Shown here piece after piece: positions 35,612-45,227 of a stretch of 64,000 nucleotides of DNA. Positions within the stretch are counted from its first letter, which is position 1, and each line of letters begins with the position of its first letter. The notes beneath the pieces were generated by a model that was not told the DNA's origin, searched no databases, and saw nothing but the letters and a program-made list of their open reading frames with translations. Source of the stretch: an uncultured Alistipes sp. (lineage in GTDB: Bacteria; Bacteroidota; Bacteroidia; Bacteroidales; Rikenellaceae); the NCBI GenBank assembly GCA_900545315.1, contig UQYM01000007.1:1-64000 (forward strand). The letters are read 5' to 3'. A program made the translations under genes and the position numbers.

Positions 35612-36251
35612 GAACGGGAACTTGAATGTGGATAAATATCGATAGAATGGCCACTGCGCCGAGCACTACAATGACCGCTCCGGTTACGCGGTTGATCCAA
35701 AGCAGATGTCTTGGGCGGAACCGCTTGCGCAGCAGACTTACACAAAACGTGAGGGTGAACCACCACAGCGAAGCCCCGCTCAATACGCCGAGAATCATGA
35801 CCATGCCGTCGAAGAATCCGATTCCGTCGTAACTGATTCCCCAGGCGGCAAACAGTGCGACAAAAATCAGAATGAAGGCCGGATTGGTCAGCGTGATAAA
35901 AAAGACCGAAAGGTAATCGCTCCAGAGACTCCCTTTGCCGGCCCGGTTGCGACGGATCTGCACGGCTGGATTTTTCAGAAAGATCGTCATGCCGACAATG
36001 ATCACGGAGATTCCACCGAGAGCTTTCAGAATGGCGATGTAGTTTTCGATGAAGGACATCACCACGGTGAGGGAAAAAAGCGCAATGGTGGCAAAAATCG
36101 AGTCGGCCGTTGCAGCGCCCAACCCCGAAACAAATCCCGAACGGTGGCTTTTGCTCAGGGTGCGTTGGATGCACATGACCCCAATCGGTCCCAGCGGAAT
36201 CGATGCGACCAGTCCGATGACAAAACCTTTCAGCAGTGCTATAAACTCCAT
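35589..36251 (-). CDS. LysE/RhtB-family exporter
   Basis: I chose the ATG at 36251 (MEFIALLKGF), which gives 220 residues; an upstream frame adds 12 residues without family support. The N-terminal signature is GFVIGLVASIPLGPIGVMC, typical of LysE-type amino-acid exporters, and about six hydrophobic segments follow. TLTNPAFILIF in the middle is a further family feature. The substrate could be an amino acid or another small molecule and is not predictable. It overlaps cmk and is divergent from lnt. Confidence 0.85.
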   Translation of the reverse strand: MEFIALLKGFVIGLVASIPLGPIGVMCIQRTLSKSHRSGFVSGLGAATADSIFATIALFSLTVVMSFIENYIAILKALGGISVIIVGMTIFLKNPAVQIRRNRAGKGSLWSDYLSVFFITLTNPAFILIFVALFAAWGISYDGIGFFDGMVMILGVLSGASLWWFTLTFCVSLLRKRFRPRHLLWINRVTGAVIVVLGAVAILSIFIHIQVPVHGIVPQP

Positions 36252-36301
36252 ATCGCAGTAAGAGAGTGGTATGGGCGTGTTCTTCACCCTGTAATGAGGT
36301 A

Positions 36302-36329
36302 CAAAAATAGTAAATATAATCTATCTTTG
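36302..36329. promoter_or_regulatory. Divergent promoters for lysE-like gene and lnt
   Basis: The reverse strand has TATTTTTG (36302-36309) facing the exporter gene. The plus strand has TATCTTTG (36322-36329) 19 bp before lnt. Both match TAnnTTTG, and the two -7 elements are only 12 bp apart. Confidence 0.55.
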
Positions 36330-36348
36330 CACGAAATCGATCCGAGAG

Positions 36349-38154
36349 ATGACCAAACGAATCCTATATGCGCTGAGCAGTGCCGTCTTGTTGGCATTAC
36401 CGTGGATGGGCGCTCCTGCCATAACGCTGTTGGTGGCTTTTGTACCGTTGTTGATGTTGCAGCAGCAGTTGGCTGACGAGGCTGCTGCCCGGAGTGCGGT
36501 TCCCGTTAAGCGAGCCGGCAAACAATCTAAGGCACACAAAGACAGCCCGTCTCAGGCAGACGGAGCGTCCAAGCAGACGCAAAAACGTGGATTAGCCCTG
36601 AAGGCTGATTCACACAAAAATATCGCCAAAGATGCCGATTCCGCTGCCGGAAAAAAACGGAGCGCAAAAACGGGAACAAAGGGACAGTCAACGAAAACTA
36701 CCAACAAACGTCGGTTGCGTAGTCCGCGCTTATGGCCCTATCTGGTGTTGACCTTTGCCCTTTGGTGGTTGTTGACCACTTGGTGGGTGGCCAATGCGGC
36801 AGTGGTCGGAGTCGTGGCTGCCACCGTGGTCGGGACGCTGCTCAACGTCGTCGCCTTTATGATCTATCATGCAGTTTGGCGGCGTGCTCCCCGTGCACTG
36901 GCCTATACCCTCTTTGTCGCTGCCTGGATTGCCTATGAATATCTGTATATCGGCGGCGAAATCTCCTTCCCGTGGCTGACACTTGGAAATGGCTTCGCTC
37001 ACGATGTCAAATTGATTCAATGGTACGAATATACCGGAGTGCTGGGCGGTTCGTTGTGGGTGTTGCTCTGCAATCTGCTGATCTACGAGGCCTGGAAACG
37101 ACGTCACCAGTGGCGTAGTTGGGTGGCGCCCGTCGTGGCCGTGGTGGTGCCGATTGTGGTGTCGTTAATCCTCTATTACCGTTACGAAGAGCCGAATCAG
37201 ACGGCAACCGTCGAGGTGGTACAGCCCAATTTCGACCCCTATACCGAAAAGTTTGTGACCAACGAACAGCAGCAGACCAACATCATGTTGTCACTGATGG
37301 CCGAAGCTCCTGCCGACGTCGATCTGATTGCTTTGCCTGAAACGGCGTTCGGGTCGATCAGCGATCTGTGGGAGTCGATGATTCCGCTTTCACCCCAGGT
37401 GCGGGCCGTACGAACCTTGTTGACTGAAAAGTATCCGGAGGCCGGCGCAATCTGCGGAGCCTCGACCTTCAAGCAATACCCCGATGCGGCAAGTGCAACC
37501 TATACGGCACGCAGTAATGGTACCCTCTGGTATGATATTTTTAACAGTGCGCTGTCAATCGATAGCAGTCGTCGTGTGGGAATCCATCATAAGGCCAAAT
37601 TGGTGATCGGGGTCGAGATGATGCCCTACTATCGTTGGATCAAAAAGTTCGATTGGCTGATGACCGATCTGGGGGGAATCGCCGGACAGATCGGAGTGGG
37701 CGAGGTGCGTCGGGTCTTTACCACCCCCAAAGGTATTCGATATGGGGCGGCGATCTGTTATGAGTCGGTCTATGGCGAATACTTTACCGAATTTGTCCGC
37801 AACGGAGCCCAAATGATGTGCATCATTACCAATGACGGTTGGTGGGGAGATACGCCCGGCTATCATCAACACTTCTCGTATGCCCGATTGCGGGCAATTG
37901 AGACCCGTCGTAGTATTGCACGTAGTGCCAACACCGGTATTTCGGGTTTTATTAATGCCCGTGGAGATGTCGGTCAGACACTGGGTTGGAATCAGCGGGG
38001 AGCACTGACGGCTCAAGTCGGTCTGAATGATGAACTTACCTTCTATACCCGTTATGGTGACCTGATCGGTCGAATCAGCTGGTATGTGTTTGCGCTGTCG
38101 CTGCTCTACTTCATGGCCTATCGCGTGCGCAAGCGGAGCCATCTGAATGATTGA
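36349..38154 (+). CDS. lnt: Apolipoprotein N-acyltransferase with a lysine-rich insertion
   Basis: Lnt adds the third acyl chain to lipoproteins at the inner membrane. The nitrilase-like catalytic triad is present: Glu in ALPETAF (about 332), Lys in HHKAKLV (about 415) and Cys in AICYESVYG (about 470). The 601-residue length exceeds the usual 510-540. The excess is a stretch at about 45-120 between the first membrane segment and the next, made almost wholly of Lys, Ala, Ser, Thr and Gln, and it should be cytoplasmic. WWVANAAVVG and YIGGEISFPWLTLGNGFA are normal Lnt segments. folC follows in the same direction. Confidence 0.92.
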   Translation: MTKRILYALSSAVLLALPWMGAPAITLLVAFVPLLMLQQQLADEAAARSAVPVKRAGKQSKAHKDSPSQADGASKQTQKRGLALKADSHKNIAKDADSAAGKKRSAKTGTKGQSTKTTNKRRLRSPRLWPYLVLTFALWWLLTTWWVANAAVVGVVAATVVGTLLNVVAFMIYHAVWRRAPRALAYTLFVAAWIAYEYLYIGGEISFPWLTLGNGFAHDVKLIQWYEYTGVLGGSLWVLLCNLLIYEAWKRRHQWRSWVAPVVAVVVPIVVSLILYYRYEEPNQTATVEVVQPNFDPYTEKFVTNEQQQTNIMLSLMAEAPADVDLIALPETAFGSISDLWESMIPLSPQVRAVRTLLTEKYPEAGAICGASTFKQYPDAASATYTARSNGTLWYDIFNSALSIDSSRRVGIHHKAKLVIGVEMMPYYRWIKKFDWLMTDLGGIAGQIGVGEVRRVFTTPKGIRYGAAICYESVYGEYFTEFVRNGAQMMCIITNDGWWGDTPGYHQHFSYARLRAIETRRSIARSANTGISGFINARGDVGQTLGWNQRGALTAQVGLNDELTFYTRYGDLIGRISWYVFALSLLYFMAYRVRKRSHLND

Positions 38155-38325
38155 TAAGCGGTTTTTTGTGCAATAAGGCAAATTGTAATGTAACACAACC
38201 GGCAGGGTGAGGAATGTTGTTGACCTGTTGAACGCCATACAATGATCGGGAGCGGTTTGGAAAAATGCCTGTTGAGATTGCGAGAAATAGTATCAATCCT
38301 CCCGTAAAAGAAAAAGTGTAACGAA

Positions 38326-39618
38326 ATGACCTATACTGAAACACTCGATTTTCTATATCATTCGCTTCCTGTTTTCCAGCATATTGGGGGAGGCGCGTAT
38401 AAACCCGGATTCGATAACATTGTGGCTCTGGAAAAGGAACTCGGTGATCCGCACCGCCGATTCAGGAGTGTCCATGTGGCCGGGACCAACGGCAAGGGGT
38501 CGGTGTCCCATATGGTAGCGGCTGTGCTGCAGGCTGCCGGGTATCGTACTGGCCTCTTTACCTCGCCGCACCTGAAAGATTTTCGCGAGCGGATCAAGGT
38601 TAACGGTCAGATGATTTCCGAAGAGGAGGTGATCAATTTCGTAGAACAACATCGGGAGGCGATCGATCGGATTCAACCCTCATTCTTTGAAATCACCACG
38701 GCCATCGCCTTTGATCACTTTGCCCGTCAGCAGGTCGATGTGGCGGTCATTGAGGTGGGTATGGGCGGCCGACTCGATTCGACCAATGTGATCCGTCCGT
38801 TGGTCAGCGTCATCACCAACATCAGTTGGGATCATGCCCAGTTCCTGGGCGATACGCTCGAAAAAATTGCCGGCGAAAAGGCCGGGATTATCAAGGAGAT
38901 GACCCCCGTAGTAATCGGCGAGAGTCAGATCGAGAGCCAGTTGACCTTTATTACCCGAGCCAAGGAGTGTAGTGCTCCGATCCTGTTTGCCGATCAGCTC
39001 TATCGGGTGGTGGACCGGCAGTATGTGGGTGAAAATCTGCAACAGTTTACGATCGAAAATCGTCTGGACGGTGAAACATTTACGTTGGCTGTCGATCTGT
39101 TGGGCGATTATCAGCGCAAGAATATTTTAACGGCACTGACCACCCTGGACGTGTTGAACGGGTCGGGCGGATTGACACTGCCTCGGGAAGCGGTTGCACG
39201 AGGATTGGCCTCGGCAGCGGCGACGACCGGGCTGTTGGGGCGTTGGCAGGTGGTCAATCGGGCTCCGTTGACCGTCTGTGATACCGGACACAACGAAGGA
39301 GGCTTGCGCGAAACCATGGCACAGATTGCACGCCAACACTACCGCAAACTCTATATGGTTTTGGGATTTGTTGCCGATAAGGATTTGGATAAAGTATTCC
39401 CCTTATTGCCCACAGATGCCCACTATATCTTTACTCGTGCCGGCATCGAACGGGCACTCGACGAAAAGATCTTGGCCCAGCGTGCTGCGGCATACGGTCT
39501 GCAGGGAGAGACGGTTCCGAACGTGGCTGATGCCGTGAAACGTGCACGAGAGTTGGCCACCCCAGAGGATATGATCTACATCGGAGGCAGTACCTTTATT
39601 GTGGCGGAATTTTTATAA
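38326..39618 (+). CDS. folC: Folylpolyglutamate synthase / dihydrofolate synthase
   Basis: The enzyme adds glutamate to folates, and to dihydropteroate in many bacteria. The P-loop is HVAGTNGKGSVSHM, and the Mur-ligase-type segments EVGMGGRLDSTNVI, NISWDHAQFLG and EKAGIIKE are clear. The length of 430 residues is normal. It acts downstream of FolE (5720) in folate metabolism. It follows lnt by 171 bp and may be expressed separately. The 3' gap to tyrS shows only a promoter. Confidence 0.95.
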   Translation: MTYTETLDFLYHSLPVFQHIGGGAYKPGFDNIVALEKELGDPHRRFRSVHVAGTNGKGSVSHMVAAVLQAAGYRTGLFTSPHLKDFRERIKVNGQMISEEEVINFVEQHREAIDRIQPSFFEITTAIAFDHFARQQVDVAVIEVGMGGRLDSTNVIRPLVSVITNISWDHAQFLGDTLEKIAGEKAGIIKEMTPVVIGESQIESQLTFITRAKECSAPILFADQLYRVVDRQYVGENLQQFTIENRLDGETFTLAVDLLGDYQRKNILTALTTLDVLNGSGGLTLPREAVARGLASAAATTGLLGRWQVVNRAPLTVCDTGHNEGGLRETMAQIARQHYRKLYMVLGFVADKDLDKVFPLLPTDAHYIFTRAGIERALDEKILAQRAAAYGLQGETVPNVADAVKRARELATPEDMIYIGGSTFIVAEFL

Positions 39619-39850
39619 TAGTTCGGGCGCCGCTGAGTATCTTGGGGAGGGAAGCCGTGAGAAGGGTAACTCTCTCGAAATAGAAAAGATGCCAAACAGT
39701 TTGATTTCGGAGTTTGGCCGGTTGGCAAGGTCTGGTAGATGTAGATGAGGGATCGATCGGAGCGGTAAGGACGGAATGTCGAGTTTCGCCCCTCAACATG
39801 CGGTCTGCATCGGACAAAGCGGTGGAAAAGGCGACAGGAAGAGCCCGAAA

Positions 39851-39882
39851 TTGCAGGACATGCTGAAATTTTTCTAACTTTG
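39851..39882 (+). promoter_or_regulatory. tyrS promoter (weak -33)
   Basis: TAACTTTG at 39875-39882 is a good -7 element; TTG at 39851-39853 is a partial -33. The implied leader before tyrS is about 100 nt. The rest of the 39619-39986 gap shows no gene. Confidence 0.5.
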
Positions 39883-39986
39883 TCAGAATAATGCAGTTTG
39901 ACACTGAACAGTCTGTGCAGGACTAGACGCAAAGTGTAGCGAACCATTTAGTAAATACTGATATACATTACAATAGATTTCATTCG

Positions 39987-41276
39987 ATGGATTTTGTAGA
40001 AGAACTCAAGTGGAGGGGCATGTTGCATGATATGATGCCCGGAACCGAAGAGCAACTCGCCAAAGAGATGACGACCGCCTATGTGGGTATTGACCCCACT
40101 GCCGATTCTTTGCATATCGGCCATCTGGTCAGCATCATGATTCTGAAACATTTTCAACGTTGCGGCCACAAACCGATCTTTTTGATCGGAGGTGCGACCG
40201 GCATGATCGGTGACCCGTCGGGTAAATCGCTCGAGCGTAACCTGCTCGACGAAGAGACCCTGCGCCACAATCAAGAGGCGATCAAACGCCAATTGAGCCA
40301 CCTGGTCGATTTCGAATCGGATGCCCCCAATGCAGCCGAAATGGTCAACAACTACGACTGGATGAAAAATTACTCGTTCCTCGAGTTCATCCGCGAAATC
40401 GGCAAGTGCATTACCGTCAATTACATGATGGCGAAGGATTCCGTCAAAAAACGCTTCAATGGCGAAGGTGACGGTATGTCGTTTACCGAATTTACCTATC
40501 AGTTGGTTCAGGGAACCGACTTTCTGCACCTCTATCAGCATAAAAACTGCAAATTGCAGATGGGCGGTTCAGATCAGTGGGGCAACATCACCACCGGTAC
40601 CGAATTGATCCGTCGTAAATTGGGTGGTGAGGCCTACGGCTTGACCTGCACGTTGATCAAAAAGGCTGACGGTACCAAATTCGGTAAAACCGAGTCGGGA
40701 AATGTTTGGCTCGATCCACGCTATACCTCGCCCTATAAATTCTATCAGTTCTGGCTCAATGTCAGCGATGAGGATGCCGAGCGTTACATCAAGATCTTTA
40801 CGATGCTCGACAAGGAGACGATCGAAGAGCTGATTGCAGCACACCGCGAGGCTCCGCACCTGCGTGAATTGCAAAAACGTCTGGCCAAAGAGGTTACCTG
40901 CATGATTCACTCCGAAGAGGAGTACAACAAGGCGGTTGAGGCATCAAGCATTCTGTTCGGTAATGCTACGGCAGAGGCGTTGCGCCATCTCGATGAGCAG
41001 ACCTTCTTGCAGGTGTTTGAGGGTGTGCCTCAGTTCGAGGTGCCGGCATCGGCGCTCGAAGAGGGTATCGGATTTATCCAGCTTTGCACGGAACAGGCTG
41101 CCATCTTCCCGTCGAAAGGAGAGGCCCGCAAGCTGATTCAGGGTGGAGGTCTCTCGCTCAATAAAGAGAAGGTCACCGCGATCGATGCCACAGTGACCAA
41201 AAAGGACCTCATCTCTGGTAAATACCTGTTGATCCAGAAGGGTAAGAAAAACTACTTCTTGATCATTGTAAAATAG
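39987..41276 (+). CDS. tyrS: Tyrosyl-tRNA synthetase
   Basis: The class I signature HIGH is in ADSLHIGHLVSI near residue 43, and the KMSKS equivalent is KFGKTESG near residue 230. The segment QMGGSDQWGNITTG binds tyrosine and tRNA, and the C-terminal S4-like RNA-binding domain includes ARKLIQGGGLSLN. The length of 429 residues is normal. A hairpin terminator follows and asnA lies beyond. It shares its amino-acid substrate with the ammonia lyase at 51179. Confidence 0.97.
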   Translation: MDFVEELKWRGMLHDMMPGTEEQLAKEMTTAYVGIDPTADSLHIGHLVSIMILKHFQRCGHKPIFLIGGATGMIGDPSGKSLERNLLDEETLRHNQEAIKRQLSHLVDFESDAPNAAEMVNNYDWMKNYSFLEFIREIGKCITVNYMMAKDSVKKRFNGEGDGMSFTEFTYQLVQGTDFLHLYQHKNCKLQMGGSDQWGNITTGTELIRRKLGGEAYGLTCTLIKKADGTKFGKTESGNVWLDPRYTSPYKFYQFWLNVSDEDAERYIKIFTMLDKETIEELIAAHREAPHLRELQKRLAKEVTCMIHSEEEYNKAVEASSILFGNATAEALRHLDEQTFLQVFEGVPQFEVPASALEEGIGFIQLCTEQAAIFPSKGEARKLIQGGGLSLNKEKVTAIDATVTKKDLISGKYLLIQKGKKNYFLIIVK

Positions 41277-41281
41277 TTCGG

Positions 41282-41324
41282 TTTCGAGGCTGTCCGATTC
41301 TGGCAGCCTCGAAATCTGTTTTTT
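41282..41324 (+). terminator. tyrS terminator
   Basis: TTTCGAGGCTG (41282-41292) pairs perfectly with CAGCCTCGAAA (41304-41314), followed by TCTGTTTTTT. Confidence 0.85.
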
Positions 41325-41525
41325 AACGCTGTTTTTGTCTCCCCGATTCGGTCTGTTCTTGAGGGGGCATGCACGGCAGAAACAGAACATAGGTGCGGGG
41401 ATGGGCTGTATTGTAGTTGCAGTTGCAGTTCCAGTTCAAGGCTCGCTTAGCACTTGTTTCGCTCCAAGAGTACCGCGAATTTATACACCGAAATTAATCT
41501 GTCACAAGAATAAATATCAGACGTT

Positions 41526-42563
41526 ATGACTCTTATCAAACCCGTTGGTTACCACAATCTGCTCGGTAATGCCGAAAATACCGAAAAAGCCATCAAACAT
41601 GTCAAAGATATGTTTCAGGAGAACCTGGCGGCACAGTTGGTACTGTTACGCGTAACGGCTCCGATGGTGGTGCTGACCGGTACCGGTATCAATGACGATT
41701 TGAATAGTGTCGAACGTCCCGTTTCGTTTCCTATCCGTGCTATGGGGGAGCGGCGTGCCGAAGTGGTGCACTCGTTGGCCAAATGGAAACGGCTCAAACT
41801 CGGGGAGATGGGCGTGAAACCCGGTCGAGGAATCTATACCGATATGAATGCCCTGCGCCCTGACGAAGATCTCGATAACCTTCATTCACTCTATGTCGAT
41901 CAGTGGGACTGGGAGCGGGTGATTACAGCCGAAGATCGTAATGTCGCCTTCCTGAAAAAGATGGTCAATCGGATTTATGAAGCCATCAAGGTGACCGAAA
42001 ACAAACTCTACGTCGAGTTCCCGCAGATCGAACCCTTCTTGCCGGAAGAGATTCACTTTATTCATGCCCAGCAGCTGTTGGATCTGTATCCCAACCTCTC
42101 ACCCAAAGAGCGCGAAAACGAGATCGTCAAGAAATATGGAGCTGTCTTCGTGATCGGTATCGGAGGAGAGCTCTCCAACGGTGAGGTGCACGATGGCCGT
42201 GCCGCTGACTACGACGACTGGAGTACACCCAATGAGGAGGGCTATAACGGTCTAAACGGGGATATTCTGTTGTGGAATCCCGTGTTGCAGAGTGCATTCG
42301 AGGTGTCGAGTATGGGAATCCGTGTCGATGCAAAGGCGTTGCGTCACCAGTTGGCAATACGGGGACAGGAGTACAAGAGTGAACTCTACTTCCATCGAAA
42401 ACTGTTGGCAGGCGAACTGCCACTGACCATTGGTGGAGGTATCGGACAGTCCCGCCTATGTATGTACCTGCTTCGAAAGGCCCACATCGGGGAGATTCAG
42501 TGCAGTATCTGGCCCGAATCGATGCGCGAAGAGTGTCACGCAGCTGGAATTGATCTGGTATAG
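41526..42563 (+). CDS. asnA: Aspartate-ammonia ligase (asparagine synthetase A)
   Basis: AsnA makes asparagine from aspartate, ammonia and ATP. The protein shows AsnA segments throughout: LLRVTAPMVVLTGTGINDDL, RPVSFPIRAM, VDQWDWERVI, GIGGELSNGEVHDGRA, and GGGIGQSRLCMYLLRKAHIG at the end. It belongs to the class II synthetase fold. Its 345 residues are close to the family norm. It is a single gene with a very strong hairpin 97 bp downstream. No clear promoter is seen in the 200 bp upstream. Confidence 0.96.
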   Translation: MTLIKPVGYHNLLGNAENTEKAIKHVKDMFQENLAAQLVLLRVTAPMVVLTGTGINDDLNSVERPVSFPIRAMGERRAEVVHSLAKWKRLKLGEMGVKPGRGIYTDMNALRPDEDLDNLHSLYVDQWDWERVITAEDRNVAFLKKMVNRIYEAIKVTENKLYVEFPQIEPFLPEEIHFIHAQQLLDLYPNLSPKERENEIVKKYGAVFVIGIGGELSNGEVHDGRAADYDDWSTPNEEGYNGLNGDILLWNPVLQSAFEVSSMGIRVDAKALRHQLAIRGQEYKSELYFHRKLLAGELPLTIGGGIGQSRLCMYLLRKAHIGEIQCSIWPESMREECHAAGIDLV

Positions 42564-42659
42564 TGGAGGCCTGAAGTTTTCTGCCGGAGTTCCGTTCCCC
42601 GTTGTTTGACGGTTGCGACTGGATACAGGGTAGGCGATTTCGACAAAACAGATACAAAT

Positions 42660-42697
42660 AGCAGCAGCGGCAAACATCAGTTTGCCGCTGCTGCTTT
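42660..42697 (+). terminator. asnA terminator, perfect 16-bp stem
   Basis: AGCAGCAGCGGCAAAC (42660-42675), loop ATCA, and its exact complement (42680-42695). T follows on the plus strand. It could also stop transcription coming from the convergent S4 gene. Confidence 0.85.
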
Positions 42698-42984
42698 ATT
42701 TAGGGTTATCCCGCTATACATGGACGGAAGGATTGGTAAAGAAAAAGCCTCCGGTGCCATTTGCTTGACAGAGCAGGCGAATTAGGTACAAAGGCTGTAG
42801 GCAAGGGTAGCACAGCAGGCAAGAGTAGAGGTGCAGCGCAGGTGTGTCAGCCGTTGCCGTTATCTTGTTTTGTGGTGAATGGGGATGGCTTTGGTCTTCT
42901 TTTAGGCCCAACCTGAAGTAGAAGGTTTTTTTAGGACCCTCCCTTTTCCCCAATGGAGCGTATGTCAAGCCAACACTGCAAATT
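42698..42984. other. Convergent intergenic region asnA / S4 gene
   Basis: I see no gene or RNA in this stretch. Confidence 0.35.
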
Positions 42985-43389
42985 CTACTCCTCGTCGTCA
43001 TCGGAGTAGGCGAGGGTGTCCATCAACGAGTCGATCTCCCGACGTTCACGTTTGGTGGGACGCCCCATCCCCCGATCCCGCTGTACGAAGATCGTCTCTC
43101 GCGGTACGTTCAGTTTGTTCAGCTCTGTTGCGGGCGTCAGATCCTCCATATAGGTGGGGACGTTTTTTGCCCCCTGCCGGCTGGAAACCAGCGCCAATAC
43201 CCGATAGGTATAGGTGACGATCGTCTTGCGAACCGTTATCGTATCTCCCGGCTTCACTTCACGCGAAGGCTTTGTGTAGCTGCCATTGATGGTGACCCGG
43301 TTGGTACGACACGCCTCCGCTGCATCGCTACGTGTCTTGAAAACCCGCACCGCCCAAAGCCATTTGTCTATTCTAACCGATTCGTCCAT
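42985..43389 (-). CDS. S4-domain RNA-binding protein (Hsp15-like)
   Basis: The 134-residue protein starts with an S4 domain: RIDKWLWAVRVFKTRSDAAEAC, then VTINGSYTKPSREVKPGDTI. This is the pattern of Hsp15/YrfH-type heat-shock proteins that bind stalled 50S subunits. The C-terminal half is charged (RGMGRPTKRERREIDS) and ends in Asp and Glu. On the same strand pth and the L25 gene lie upstream, a translation-related neighbourhood. The 330-bp gap to pth makes a common transcript uncertain. Confidence 0.9.
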   Translation of the reverse strand: MDESVRIDKWLWAVRVFKTRSDAAEACRTNRVTINGSYTKPSREVKPGDTITVRKTIVTYTYRVLALVSSRQGAKNVPTYMEDLTPATELNKLNVPRETIFVQRDRGMGRPTKRERREIDSLMDTLAYSDDDEE

Positions 43390-43720
43390 CTCTCGTTATC
43401 TGTAAGAATTGCGTTTATTATCTCGGACTCCAAGCCCCCACCCGTCGGTATCCGAAAATTTTTATTGGATCATTCCTGGTGTTGCCTCTCTGTAACCGGT
43501 TTATCGGTAATGGGGAATAAAAGGTTTGCTGGGGCAATTGGGGCCCAATCAAAGAAGACTTTCCTAAAGAAGTTTTCTCTGTTCCCTTCTCTGCTGTGTT
43601 TTCTTCCCTGCTGCATCCCCTTCTTCCTTCCCTGTTTCCCTCTTCCCCTTTTCTTCCATCAACAGCTGGTTGATGCTTGCGCCTGATTGGGGCAGAGAGG
43701 GCCTGCGAAGGGGCTTCAGG
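43390..43720. other. Pyrimidine-rich intergenic gap
   Basis: About 90 bp (43568-43660) are nearly all C and T on the plus strand, with repeated TTCCCT and TTCCTT words. No gene is supported. Confidence 0.4.
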
Positions 43721-44284
43721 TTAAGCGTTGTTGAATTGGTTCATCGTCCGTTCCAGACCGATCGTCCCGAAGGCCTTGATCGCCTCCGCTGCCACCTGGG
43801 TCCGCTCCGGAAGCGCTGCAGCCTCCTCGTCGGTCCAATGGCCCAACACATAATCGACCTGCATCCCCTTGGAAAAATTGCCGCCAATCCCGAACCGCAA
43901 ACGGGCATATGCCGTTGTGCCTAACAGCTCGGCAATGTTTTTCAGACCGTTGTGTCCTCCATCGCTCCCTTTGGCCCGAATCCGTATCGTCCCGAATGGC
44001 AACGCAATGTCATCCACAACGACAAAAACATTCTCCAACGGAATCTTCTCGGCCTGCATCCAGTAACAGACCGCCTTCCCACTCAAATTCATGTAGGTGG
44101 AGGGCTTCAACAAAATAAACGTGCGCCCTTTGAACTTCATCTCGGCTACAGAACCGTATCGCTGAGCGCTAAAAATAGTATTGGACGCCTCTGCTAAAGC
44201 GTCCAATACCTTGAAACCTATATTGTGACGGGTCTCAGTGTATTCGGCACCGATGTTGCCCAGTCCAACAATCAGATATTTCAT
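43721..44284 (-). CDS. pth: Peptidyl-tRNA hydrolase
   Basis: Pth frees tRNA from peptidyl-tRNA that drops off ribosomes. The signature GLGNIGAEYTETRHNIGF contains the conserved Asn and catalytic His. KPSTYMNLSGKAV, VVDDIALPFGTIRIRAKGSDGGHNGLKNI and LRFGIG follow. The length of 187 residues is normal. It comes 67 bp after the L25 gene on the same strand, the standard rplY-pth pairing. Confidence 0.96.
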   Translation of the reverse strand: MKYLIVGLGNIGAEYTETRHNIGFKVLDALAEASNTIFSAQRYGSVAEMKFKGRTFILLKPSTYMNLSGKAVCYWMQAEKIPLENVFVVVDDIALPFGTIRIRAKGSDGGHNGLKNIAELLGTTAYARLRFGIGGNFSKGMQVDYVLGHWTDEEAAALPERTQVAAEAIKAFGTIGLERTMNQFNNA

Positions 44285-44351
44285 TGTGCAGTTTGTGTTG
44301 AGGTGGCCGCCGTTGCGTTACTTCTCGCAGCCACCGTTACAACTCCCCTGA

Positions 44352-44927
44352 TTATTTGGTTGCAGTTGCAGCAGCACCCCTTGCAGCACGAGTCATCTTA
44401 ACGGCGCATACAGCGGTGGTTGCAGGAGTCAACAGGGTGATGTTATCGTAGTGCAGATCGCCAACGAAGATGCTCTTGCCCAAACCCAGTGAAGATACAT
44501 CAACCAACAACTCGTCAGGCAGATTCTCCATGGTTGCACTGATGCGGAGTTTACGTTTGCTCAGGATCAATTTACCACCCTGTTTTACACCCTCAGACGA
44601 ACCGGTCAAACGTACCGGAACATCAATGGCAATCGGTTTGCCCGGAATTACATGGTAGAAATCGATGTGCAATACGGTATCATTAACGGGATGGTACTGT
44701 ACCTCACGCATTACACCAACCTCTTTCTGACCGTCGATGTCGAACTCAACGAGGTATGATTGCGGAGTGTAGAGCAGAGGTTTGAGCGCGCGTGCGTCTA
44801 CTGAAAAGTGGATTGTCTCGCCACGACCATAAATGGTGCAGGGTACCATTCCCTCTTTACGAATGCTTTTGCTCTCTTTTTTGCCGAAAGCGTTACGTTT
44901 TACGCCGGCAATTTTAATTGTTTCCAT
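44352..44927 (-). CDS. rplY: 50S ribosomal protein L25/general stress protein Ctc
   Basis: The 191-residue protein has the L25 5S-rRNA-binding domain at the N-terminus (NAFGKKESKSIRKEGMVPCTIYG) and the C-terminal TL5/Ctc extension (VPVRLTGSSEGVKQGGKL, DVSSLGLGKSIFVGDL). It ends in an Ala-rich tail. It heads the rplY-pth transcript and has a TATCTTTG promoter element about 90 bp upstream on the reverse strand. Confidence 0.95.
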   Translation of the reverse strand: METIKIAGVKRNAFGKKESKSIRKEGMVPCTIYGRGETIHFSVDARALKPLLYTPQSYLVEFDIDGQKEVGVMREVQYHPVNDTVLHIDFYHVIPGKPIAIDVPVRLTGSSEGVKQGGKLILSKRKLRISATMENLPDELLVDVSSLGLGKSIFVGDLHYDNITLLTPATTAVCAVKMTRAARGAAATATK

Positions 44928-45017
44928 ACTGTTTTGATTGTTAAAAGGTTTTTACGGCGCTACTCAGAAACGGGACAAGAGAATGAACCCGCCTCCCCAT
45001 CGGGCCGTTTCGAAGCG

Positions 45018-45025
45018 CAAAGATA
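45018..45025 (-). promoter_or_regulatory. rplY -7 element
   Basis: The reverse strand reads TATCTTTG, with TTTC at a 19-bp spacing in place of TTTG. It lies 91 bp upstream of the rplY start. Confidence 0.55.
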
Positions 45026-45076
45026 GGACGAATTACCGAAAAATGAAAAAATTACGGGAAATTTTCCGCCGGGTGT

Positions 45077-45106
45077 TTTGCAGTTTCTCAATTTTCGTTA
45101 CCTTTG
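45077..45106 (+). promoter_or_regulatory. Upstream promoter (P1) of the tRNA-Leu pair
   Basis: TTTG at 45077-45080, an 18-bp spacer and TACCTTTG at 45099-45106. It points towards the tRNA genes, about 250 bp away. Confidence 0.55.
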
Positions 45107-45176
45107 CACCACTTTCGTAAAGACGAATGCAGGTTCTTACCACTTCTCCGACAATTTAAAGAATTTTATTAATTTG

Positions 45177-45208
45177 TTTGGAGATTATGTTCAGACGCTT
45201 TATCTTTG
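45177..45208 (+). promoter_or_regulatory. Downstream promoter (P2) of the tRNA-Leu pair
   Basis: TTTG at 45177-45180, a 20-bp spacer and TATCTTTG at 45201-45208, a full consensus match. Transcripts would begin near 45214, about 140 nt before the first tRNA. Confidence 0.7.
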
Positions 45209-45227
45209 CACCGAAGTTTTAGGTTCA

